Below are positions 58,305 through 64,000 of a stretch of DNA of 64,000 nucleotides, in pieces (the first letter of the stretch is position 1; every line of letters begins with the position of its first letter). Origin of the DNA: Caldifarciminota bacterium (GTDB lineage: Bacteria; Hydrothermota; Hydrothermia; Hydrothermales; JAJRUZ01); assembly GCA_024277525.1 (NCBI GenBank), contig JAJRUZ010000042.1, positions 1 to 64,000 on the forward strand, read 5' to 3'. Both the position numbers and the translations under genes were made by a program. The notes beneath the pieces are model-generated. The model had not been told where the DNA came from, searched no databases, and saw only the letters and a program-made list of their open reading frames with translations.

Positions 58305-60242
58305 TCACTTAAAAATAACAAATTTGTAACTTCTTTTAAGTTTTTTATTATTGATTCTTAAAAAATAAACACCTGCTTTAAAGTCGGAGAGATTGATTTT
58401 GGTATCCCTTTCTATTTTTGTTTTATTTTTCAGAAGTCTTGCTCCTTTTATGTCATAAACAGCAAATTCTATCTCAAGGGGATAGGGTGCTTTTAAAATT
58501 AAAGATGTATTCTTATTTTCATATTTTACAAAAAACTTTAAATCCATATTCTCCTGTTTTGTGTTTTCTTTTGCGTAAAGGGGATGAGGCCACCAGAGAG
58601 GCAAAAGAATATGGGAAGGATAGGATGTATTGTGATAAATTGTATTAACCGCTTCAACCCAGTTTGAATCATTTCTCATAAAAGGAGCACCTGTTTGAGG
58701 ATTTACCTCGAATCTCGGATAATTGGAGGAAGAGATTATTATCCTTATTCTGTGTCCTTTATTAAACACATATGCAGTACTCCATAATTCAACATAAAAA
58801 GTATCTATTTCTCCTGGTATAAGCAACTCCTCATTTTTAAATCCGTGTCTGAATCTTGCTTTTAGAATATTATCTTGGATAAGTATTGTTCTTCCATCAG
58901 GATATACATCACATAATCTTACGCTGAAATCGGTATCATAGGCATCGGATGAAGCGTATAAAACAGCAACTGGTTTTCCGACCACTGCATAAGAAGTATC
59001 CAAAGGCTCTGATGTGAAAACCAGAATGTCATCCCTTGAGAGGATAGGAGTTTGATCCATCGGACCGTAGGCATCGTTCGGAATTCCTATGAACTCATTA
59101 CCTCCAATTGTGGGAACAGGGTCCCATGGTCTTGAAACATAGGATGAAAATGTATCGTTAATGTCAGGCGGGTATAAAGAAATTGAACTATCGGAATGTA
59201 AAAAGAATTTATAATATTTCACGCCCGGGGGCGGAAATGTATCTGATGTATACCATCTGTTAAAAACAACGGTATCTGTATCGTTCACATCTCCCATTAA
59301 ATAAAACTGAACCCTGGGACCGAAAATTAAAAAGGAATCATCGGGATCATTGATAACACCATTTAAATAATAATCATACCATTTAAATTGAACATCAAGA
59401 ATTGTTAAGTCAGATAACCAGTCTGCATTTCCGGGAAACACGAGATCCCCTTGAACACTGTCTCCGAATGTTTTATGTCCCCAAGGACCGATAATAAGTT
59501 TCTGCTGTCCCCTTGCACTTTGATTTGCTAAAAAGTTTATTTTTGTAAATGCCTCTATTTGAGATTCAAGGAATATATCAAACCAGCCTGTGAAATGAAA
59601 CATGGGATGTATAATGGAATCAAGTCTTGTATTTAAATTTAACTGTTCCCATACAGAATCATAAGCAGGATGGTTACAGACCGTGTCAATGAGAAAGGGC
59701 GTGCCTATTCCTGTTAACCAGTTTTCAACAAGTGCTTTCCTGAATTCACCTCCCGGAAAGGCAGCATAGTAATACATGTTATCACAGGCAATCCAAGGGA
59801 TGGCTGTATTTAAATTGGAAGGCGAGGCACCCACCACCATATACTGGGTTATTCCGAGTGCAGATGGTCCGAACAATCCTATATCTCCGTTACAGAAATC
59901 CTGATTACTTACCCATTCAATTAAGTCATAACCATCCTTTAATTCTCCCCAACCATCGGTTAAAAATACGGTGGGTTCTCCTTCAGAACCCTGATATCCC
60001 CTGACACTTTGGATAACCAAAATATAATTGTAAATATCACAGATTAAAAACCTTAATTCATCACTCAATATTTGGTCTCTCGGATAAGGTGTTCTTGAAA
60101 TTAAAACAGGACTGGGGTCAGGAAATATACTGTACCACCAGGGATAACAGACCTCTGTAACAAGATTAACTCCATCTCTCATCGGAACCAAAACCGTGTC
60201 TACGGAATAGAAAAATAAAAATAAATAAATTAAGTTTATCAT
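58305..60242 (-). CDS. Secreted CocE/NonD (S15-type) hydrolase with T9SS sorting domain
   Basis: The protein of about 645 residues has a signal peptide (INLIYLFLFFYSV). An alpha/beta hydrolase domain follows, with VPMRDGVNLVTEVCYP (oxyanion region) and GLFGPSALGITQYMV, where Ser is the nucleophile. IGPWGHKTFGDSV is the His region. A jelly-roll C-domain and a final segment ending AGVYFLRINNKKLKRSYKFVIFK, a type A sorting signal, complete it. It is probably a surface or secreted esterase/peptidase. ATG 60242 is used rather than an upstream TTG because TAAAAT lies 7 nt before it and it gives a proper signal peptide. Confidence 0.8.
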   Translation of the reverse strand: MINLIYLFLFFYSVDTVLVPMRDGVNLVTEVCYPWWYSIFPDPSPVLISRTPYPRDQILSDELRFLICDIYNYILVIQSVRGYQGSEGEPTVFLTDGWGELKDGYDLIEWVSNQDFCNGDIGLFGPSALGITQYMVVGASPSNLNTAIPWIACDNMYYYAAFPGGEFRKALVENWLTGIGTPFLIDTVCNHPAYDSVWEQLNLNTRLDSIIHPMFHFTGWFDIFLESQIEAFTKINFLANQSARGQQKLIIGPWGHKTFGDSVQGDLVFPGNADWLSDLTILDVQFKWYDYYLNGVINDPDDSFLIFGPRVQFYLMGDVNDTDTVVFNRWYTSDTFPPPGVKYYKFFLHSDSSISLYPPDINDTFSSYVSRPWDPVPTIGGNEFIGIPNDAYGPMDQTPILSRDDILVFTSEPLDTSYAVVGKPVAVLYASSDAYDTDFSVRLCDVYPDGRTILIQDNILKARFRHGFKNEELLIPGEIDTFYVELWSTAYVFNKGHRIRIIISSSNYPRFEVNPQTGAPFMRNDSNWVEAVNTIYHNTSYPSHILLPLWWPHPLYAKENTKQENMDLKFFVKYENKNTSLILKAPYPLEIEFAVYDIKGARLLKNKTKIERDTKINLSDFKAGVYFLRINNKKLKRSYKFVIFK

Positions 60243-60249
60243 TATTAAA

Positions 60250-60255
60250 ATTTTA
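60250..60255 (-). promoter_or_regulatory. -10 element for leaderless hydrolase transcript
   Basis: Minus-strand TAAAAT ends 7 nt before ATG 60242. Confidence 0.45.
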
Positions 60256-60310
60256 AAACAACTTCCCAAAAATTTCAATAAAATTCTTATTTTAAAATTT
60301 TAAAAAATAC

Positions 60311-60339
60311 TTGACAAATTATAAAAAAGATTTTATAAT
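60311..60339 (+). promoter_or_regulatory. Consensus sigma-70 promoter of the SHOCT-like operon
   Basis: TTGACA (60311-60316), a 17-nt spacer and TATAAT (60334-60339) are perfect matches. An AAAGGAG precedes the first gene. Confidence 0.8.
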
Positions 60340-60400
60340 TTATAATATTAATTTTATAAATTGGTTCAATTCCATAAAAAAATTGAAAGGAGTTTAAAAA

Positions 60401-61114
60401 ATGGATGAAATAAAAAAGGTTTTGGAGTTGCTTGAGGCAGGTAAAATAAGTGCGGAAGAAGCGGAAAGATTAATAAAAGCAATAAGAGATGTAAATGAAG
60501 AAAGAAAAGAAGATGAATCCGGATTTTTCGGAATTTCGGGGCTTATTTCGGACATTGTGGGTAAAACGGTAAAGGATGCTATAAAATTCTCAAAGACATC
60601 CTGGTCAAGGGCTGTTTCAACTGAAATTCCTGTAAAGGATGATATAAATATTTCCATTCTCGGAGGAGAGGTAAGAATAAGAGAGGGGAATTCTGATAAA
60701 GTTCTTATTGAAAGCAAAGGTGGATTCTATCATCTTGAGGAGGAAAAAGAAATAAGAATAAAAGGTGAAGCAGATGTTCAAATTCCTGCTTTTAAAAATC
60801 TTTATTTAAAAGTCTTGGGTGGAGAGGTTGAAATGGAAGGAAGATGTAAAAATTTTTCTGTGAAGTTAATGGGAGGTGAGATTTATTCAGAAGCCGATTT
60901 TGAATATGCGGATATTTATGTTATAGGAGGTGAATTTGAATTAAAGACAGAAAGAAAGCCCATGGTTGTAAAAGTGAGGGAATTCGGAGGAGATATTGAT
61001 TTACCCGCAGGATTTGTTAAAAAAGAGGGAAAATATGTCTTCGGTGAAAATCCGGAGAAAAAAATCTCCCTGAATTTAACCGGAGGCGAATTTATATTAA
61101 GGTTCAAATCCTGA
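60401..61114 (+). CDS. SHOCT-like/DUF4097-type protein (YvlB-like)
   Basis: The 237-residue protein has an N-terminal helical hairpin (EIKKVLELLEAGKISAEEAERLIKAI, residues 3-28). A beta-helix-like region of repeated strands with G-G-E motifs follows (ISILGGEVRIREG, LKVLGGEVEMEGR, VKLMGGEIYSEAD, YVIGGEFELKTE, NLTGGEFIL). That is the DUF4097 adhesin-like pattern. It is the first gene of four that share the helical hairpin. No signal peptide is seen, so it is probably cytoplasmic. Related Bacillus YvlB belongs to the envelope-stress LiaRS-type network. Confidence 0.7.
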   Translation: MDEIKKVLELLEAGKISAEEAERLIKAIRDVNEERKEDESGFFGISGLISDIVGKTVKDAIKFSKTSWSRAVSTEIPVKDDINISILGGEVRIREGNSDKVLIESKGGFYHLEEEKEIRIKGEADVQIPAFKNLYLKVLGGEVEMEGRCKNFSVKLMGGEIYSEADFEYADIYVIGGEFELKTERKPMVVKVREFGGDIDLPAGFVKKEGKYVFGENPEKKISLNLTGGEFILRFKS

Positions 61115-61134
61115 TTAAAAATTGAATATTAAAA

Positions 61135-61482
61135 ATGAAGGAAGAAATTAAAAAAATATTAAAAATGGTTGAACAAGGTAAAATAACATCCGATGAAGGG
61201 ACAAGGCTCATTGAAGCCCTCTTTTCCGAAAATGTTAAAAAAAGTAAGAAAATCCTGAAAATTCATATAGAGGATGAAAAGGGTGAAGAAGTAAAAGTAA
61301 ACCTTCCCCTTTCTCTTGTGAAGTTTGCTCTCAGATTTATTCCGAAGGATAAAATAAAAGAACTGAGAGAAAAAGATATTGATATTGAATCAATTGTCTC
61401 TTCCCTGTCCGAGGATGTTGAAGGTGAAATTGTATCCATTGAATCAGAAGAGGGTGAAGTTGTAAGAATATGGGTTGAATAA
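61135..61482 (+). CDS. SHOCT-like helical-hairpin protein
   Basis: The 115-residue protein begins EEIKKILKMVEQGKITSDEGTRLIEAL, the same hairpin as the preceding gene. A segment KKSKKILKIHIEDEKGEEVKVNLPLSLVKFAL follows, then acidic strands. The second part resembles the region between hairpin and adhesin in other YvlB-like proteins. No transmembrane segment is present. It is followed directly by the membrane gene (overlap of one base). Confidence 0.65.
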   Translation: MKEEIKKILKMVEQGKITSDEGTRLIEALFSENVKKSKKILKIHIEDEKGEEVKVNLPLSLVKFALRFIPKDKIKELREKDIDIESIVSSLSEDVEGEIVSIESEEGEVVRIWVE

Positions 61483-61751
61483 TGAGGAGGAAAATTATGG
61501 GTACAGGAATTTGGTTTATTGTTATAGGACTTATAGTCTGGGGACTTAATCTGGGAGTCTTTTCTTTCTGGAAATGGAGCAGGGATTGGCCCTTGATTTT
61601 TGTGCTTATAGGAATATATCTGGTTTGTGAGAGTATTGCCAAACGATTGAAAAGGAAAAAACCTGACAAAAGAAAGGTTAAAGAAGTTATAAAAAAGCTT
61701 GAAAAAGGGGAAATAAGCCCTGATGAAGCAATAGATGAGTTAAAGGAATGA
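61482..61751 (+). CDS. Two-helix membrane protein with SHOCT-like C-terminal hairpin (LiaI/DUF5668-like)
   Basis: The 89-residue protein has two hydrophobic helices (GIWFIVIGLIVWGLNLGVF and WPLIFVLIGIYLVCESI), as in LiaI/LiaF-type DUF5668 domains. It ends with KEVIKKLEKGEISPDEAIDEL, the same helical motif as its neighbours. The start could be ATG 61482 or ATG 61497; AGGAGG lies just before the second. It may anchor the other operon products at the membrane. Confidence 0.65.
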   Translation: MRRKIMGTGIWFIVIGLIVWGLNLGVFSFWKWSRDWPLIFVLIGIYLVCESIAKRLKRKKPDKRKVKEVIKKLEKGEISPDEAIDELKE

Positions 61752-61752
61752 G

Positions 61753-62127
61753 ATGAGAAAATATTTGATGACAAGATGTCCTGTGTGCGGTTCGGAGCTC
61801 AGAATCAGGAAATATTATTGTCCTGAATGTGAAACAGAAATTGAAGGCAATTTTTATTTTTCTCCGCTTTTAAATCTTGATAAGAAGGATTTTGAGTTTC
61901 TGTGTTTGTTTCTCAAAACCAGGGGAAACTTGTCCGAACTTGCGAAGATTATGGGAGTTTCGTATCCTACAATAAGGGTAAAATTTGAGGAATTTCTCGA
62001 AAAAATCGGAATAGAACCGCAACCCGAAAAGCCCGATGAAAGAATACCGGAGATTCTTGAAATGCTTGAAAAGGGAGAAATAACCGTGGACGAGGCTGAA
62101 AAGAGGATAAAAGAAATGAGAGGATAA
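61753..62127 (+). CDS. DUF2089-like zinc-ribbon/HTH protein with SHOCT-like tail
   Basis: The 124-residue protein has a zinc ribbon (CPVCGSELRIRKYYCPEC, residues about 9-26) and a helix-turn-helix (LSELAKIMGVSYPTIRVKFEEFLEKIG). Its tail repeats the shared hairpin (RIPEILEMLEKGEITVDEAEKRIKEM). The first two parts match DUF2089 regulators. It is the likely DNA-binding member and probably controls the operon. It starts one base after the preceding stop. Confidence 0.75.
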   Translation: MRKYLMTRCPVCGSELRIRKYYCPECETEIEGNFYFSPLLNLDKKDFEFLCLFLKTRGNLSELAKIMGVSYPTIRVKFEEFLEKIGIEPQPEKPDERIPEILEMLEKGEITVDEAEKRIKEMRG

Positions 62128-62217
62128 TTAGAAAAAAAATTACAAAGAAAAATTGCAAATTATTCCCCGTAAAAATACAGTTATCATCCCTATGTATGAT
62201 TTTCATGTGCAGTCGAC

Positions 62218-62246
62218 TTGACAAATCGGAATATTTAATGTATAAT
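62218..62246 (+). promoter_or_regulatory. Consensus promoter of the tRNA-Trp/rpmG/secE/nusG/rplKA operon
   Basis: TTGACA (62218-62223), a 17-nt spacer and TATAAT (62241-62246) match the consensus exactly and lie 20 nt before tRNA-Trp. Confidence 0.85.
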
Positions 62247-62266
62247 TTAATACCCCTTTTTATTAT

Positions 62267-62340
62267 AGGCCCGTAGCTCAACTCGGGAGAGCGTCGGATT
62301 CCAAATCCGATGGTTGGGGGTTCAAATCCCTCCGGGCCTG
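62267..62340 (+). tRNA. tRNA-Trp (anticodon CCA)
   Basis: The acceptor AGGCCCG/CGGGCCT ends with discriminator G. Anticodon stem TCGGA/TCCGA encloses TTCCAAA with CCA. It is the first gene of the ribosomal operon, as in many bacteria. Confidence 0.95.
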
Positions 62341-62369
62341 TTTGAAATTGTGAGGGTAGGTGCCTCATA

Positions 62370-62525
62370 ATGAGGGATATTATTTTTTTAACTTGTTCTG
62401 TTTGTAAAAGACGAAACTACAGAACCACAAAATCAAAACAGAAAAAGATGATTAAAATGGAATTGAAAAAATATTGTAAATGGTGCAGAAAGCACACCTT
62501 ACATAAAGAAACAAAAATAAAATGA
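62370..62525 (+). CDS. rpmG: Ribosomal protein bL33
   Basis: The 51-residue protein reads [20 protein letters not shown] onward, with C-x2-C near the start and [12 protein letters not shown] near the end. This is the zinc-binding form of L33. It overlaps secE in ATGA (62522-62525). It is a large-subunit protein near the E site. Confidence 0.93.
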   Translation: MRDIIFLTCSVCKRRNYRTTKSKQKKMIKMELKKYCKWCRKHTLHKETKIK

Positions 62526-62713
62526 GATATGTCAAAAGTTTTATAAATTTTTTAAAGGAGGTAAAAGTTGAAATGGAAAGAGTTGCATGGCCTGATCGAA
62601 AATTAACAATGAATGCAACCGTAGGTGTCATTATATTCTCAATTATTGTTGCAATTTTTATCGGTTTGCTTGACTTCATTTTTTCAAGAATCATAGGAGT
62701 GATATTGCAATGA
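62522..62713 (+). CDS. secE: Preprotein translocase subunit SecE
   Basis: The 63-residue protein has the SecE amphipathic helix with the conserved V-x-W-P ([21 protein letters not shown]) and one transmembrane helix ([20 protein letters not shown]). It is the short single-helix form. It clamps the SecY channel. It overlaps rpmG and nusG by 4 nt each. Confidence 0.95.
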   Translation: MRYVKSFINFLKEVKVEMERVAWPDRKLTMNATVGVIIFSIIVAIFIGLLDFIFSRIIGVILQ

Positions 62714-63279
62714 CAGAGGTCAAAGAAAAAGAAGAAACACAATGGATTGTTTTCTGGACACTTTCTGGAAGGGAAAAAAGGGTTAAAAAGATCCTTGATA
62801 ATTTTATTAAAGAGAATAAATTGGAGGAGAAAATTAAACAGGTTCTTGTTCCAACGGAGACAAAGGTCAAAATATTAAAGGATGGAAAGAGGGTTCCGCA
62901 TGAAAAACCGCTTTTTGCAGGTTATGTTCTGGTTGAAATAAGAAAAGATGCAAAGGATGTAATCAGCATGCTTCAGAGTTATGCAGGTTTAAGACCCCTT
63001 CTTGCCCGTGACCCCAAAAAGGATATTCCTGTGCTTAAAAAAGAAGAGGTTGAAAAGCTGCTCGCGACCATAAAAGAGGAGCAAGAGAGAAGAAAAGCAG
63101 AAAGTCCGTTTCTGCCCGGTGATAAGGTCAGAATTATGGCTGGCCCGTTTGAGAATTTCACAGGAGTTGTTGATAAGGTTTTTCCTGATAGGGGGAAGCT
63201 CAATGTGGTTGTTACAATTTTCGGAAGAGCGACAATGGTAAGTGATCTCGATTTTGATATGGTTGAAAGGGTGAGGTGA
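62710..63279 (+). CDS. nusG: Transcription termination/antitermination factor NusG
   Basis: The 189-residue protein has the N-terminal NGN domain ([21 protein letters not shown], then [12 protein letters not shown], the conserved P-x-F-P/A-G-Y region). The C-terminal KOW domain reads [20 protein letters not shown] then VDKVF. It binds the polymerase clamp and couples transcription to translation or Rho. It stands in its conserved place between secE and rplK. Confidence 0.97.
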   Translation: MTEVKEKEETQWIVFWTLSGREKRVKKILDNFIKENKLEEKIKQVLVPTETKVKILKDGKRVPHEKPLFAGYVLVEIRKDAKDVISMLQSYAGLRPLLARDPKKDIPVLKKEEVEKLLATIKEEQERRKAESPFLPGDKVRIMAGPFENFTGVVDKVFPDRGKLNVVVTIFGRATMVSDLDFDMVERVR

Positions 63280-63283
63280 AATT

Positions 63284-63718
63284 ATGAAATCAAAAAAAGA
63301 GGTAATTGCTGAAATAAGATTGCAGATTCCGGCAGGACAGGCAAATCCTGCTCCGCCGGTCGGTCCTGCACTCGGTCAACACGGAGTCAATATAATGGAA
63401 TTCTGTAAAAAATTCAATGATGCAACGAAAAATATGGAACCCGGACTCGTTGTTCCTGTCGTAATAACGGTTTATAAGGACAGGTCCTTTTCTTTTATTA
63501 TAAAAACCCCCCCTGCCTCGGTACTGTTGAAGAAAAAAGCGCAAATTGCAAAGGGTTCCGGAGAACCGAATAAAGTAAAAGTGGGAAAAGTCACAAAAAA
63601 GGACATTGAGGAAATTGCAAAAATGAAAATGAAAGATTTAAATGCAGGTTCCCTTGAGGCAGCCATGAGAATAATTGAAGGAACAGCAAGAAGCATGGGG
63701 ATTGAAGTTATTGACTAA
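63284..63718 (+). CDS. rplK: Ribosomal protein uL11
   Basis: The 144-residue protein has [20 protein letters not shown] then [15 protein letters not shown], the invariant L11 N-terminal proline-rich block, and [42 protein letters not shown] is the rRNA-binding C-domain. It forms the GTPase-centre stalk base. Confidence 0.98.
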   Translation: MKSKKEVIAEIRLQIPAGQANPAPPVGPALGQHGVNIMEFCKKFNDATKNMEPGLVVPVVITVYKDRSFSFIIKTPPASVLLKKKAQIAKGSGEPNKVKVGKVTKKDIEEIAKMKMKDLNAGSLEAAMRIIEGTARSMGIEVID

Positions 63719-63732
63719 ATAAGGAGGAAAAG

Positions 63733-64000
63733 GTGGCAAAACACAGCAAAAGATACATTGCATTACTTGAAAAGGTGGACAGGAGTAAATTTTACACACC
63801 TGAAGAAGCTATCCCTCTTTTAAAAGAACTTGCAACTGCTAAGTTTCCCGAGACAGTTGAATGTGCAATTAAATTAAATGTTGATCCCAGGAAAGCAGAT
63901 CAAATGGTAAGAGGAACATGCATGTTGCCTTACGGAACGGGTAAAAAAATAAGGGTTCTTGTTTTAACGCCCGGAGAGAATGAAAAAGAGGCAAAGGAGG
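63733..64000 (+). CDS. rplA: Ribosomal protein uL1 (partial, runs off the right edge)
   Basis: GTG start after AAGGAGG (63721-63727). The visible 89 codons read [49 protein letters not shown]. The conserved V-R-G-x-x-x-L-P-[HY]-G-T-G-K block identifies L1; Cys-Met replace the more common Val-x in the middle. It is the L1-stalk protein and, in many bacteria, represses its own operon. Confidence 0.97.
   Translation, partial: MAKHSKRYIALLEKVDRSKFYTPEEAIPLLKELATAKFPETVECAIKLNVDPRKADQMVRGTCMLPYGTGKKIRVLVLTPGENEKEAKE

Noticed and set aside
61967-62368. A 133-codon minus-strand frame over the DUF2089-like gene and tRNA-Trp
   Set aside because: It runs antisense to a clear zinc-ribbon/HTH gene and a tRNA, and its PEGFEPPTIGF stretch is again reversed tRNA sequence.
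63733-64000. Cys-Met in the conserved L1 motif as a sign of a pseudogene
   Set aside because: The surrounding L1 motif and frame are intact and in normal operon order, so this is ordinary sequence variation.

Overview
The window is a gene-dense stretch of an AT-rich bacterial chromosome, about one third G+C by eye, with proteins rich in Lys, Glu and Ile. Two proteins end in type IX-secretion-like sorting domains (1-130 and the hydrolase at 58305-60242), and several secreted or beta-rich envelope proteins are present, so the cell is probably diderm. Class I benzoyl-CoA reductase genes, beta-oxidation enzymes and many conserved unknowns suggest an uncultivated anaerobe, perhaps of the WOR-3/Hydrothermae kind. 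That placement is inference; no rRNA gene is present to test it.

Layout. 0.3-7.1 kb: an anaerobic aromatic operon (alcohol dehydrogenase, benzoyl-CoA reductase subunits C, B, A, D, short-chain dehydrogenase) with an MNT/HEPN pair and a frameshifted aspartic protease inserted between its genes. 7.1-8.6 kb: ECF sigma factor, anti-sigma factor and a Spy/CpxP-like protein on the minus strand. 8.7-10.3 kb: zinc-finger deacetylase and pyrE. 10.3-13.6 kb: a tightly packed five-gene membrane/secreted operon of unknown function. 13.8-17.1 kb: orphan AbiEi-like regulator with a palindromic operator, NYN-domain protein, DUF4837 protein and a kinase-like protein. 17.1-21.7 kb: tRNA-Thr/Tyr/Gly, eIF-2B-like protein, trmFO, a TRAP (MtrB) homologue, a THUMP methyltransferase and a formyl-THF cyclo-ligase. 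21.8-29.9 kb (minus): molybdenum hydroxylase (4-hydroxybenzoyl-CoA reductase-like), two thiolases, hicBA and a FadN-like bifunctional enzyme. Together with the first operon this forms a route from (hydroxy)benzoyl-CoA towards acetyl-CoA, but several steps and the FAD subunit are missing from the window.

30-41.6 kb: class V aminotransferase, tRNA-Asn, a decayed vapBC locus, comM/yifB, sixA, a UbiA-like prenyltransferase coupled to a PEP-synthase-like protein, and metG. 41.6-50.5 kb is an accessory region: an IS256 element beside gene fragments, a McrBC-like type IV restriction locus (McrB AAA+, DUF5618, DUF2357 nuclease) with a divergent UPF0175 gene, a Cas4/RecB-like nuclease and a DUF4143 remnant. 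50.5-53.4 kb: an MTHFR-like gene with a split MetE. 53.5-60.2 kb: beta-rich protein, EVE-domain/nuclease protein coupled to CapA, flavodoxin, nitroreductase and a secreted S15 hydrolase. 60.4-62.1 kb: four genes sharing a SHOCT-like helical motif. 62.3-64 kb: tRNA-Trp, rpmG, secE, nusG, rplK and the start of rplA.

Two regulatory habits stand out. A few loci have textbook TTGACA-N17-TATAAT promoters. At least thirteen first-in-unit genes instead have TATAAT or TAAAAT only 5-7 nt before the ATG and no Shine-Dalgarno sequence, which implies leaderless mRNAs. Dispersed palindromic repeats lie at gene ends and in two or three cases contribute codons to proteins.
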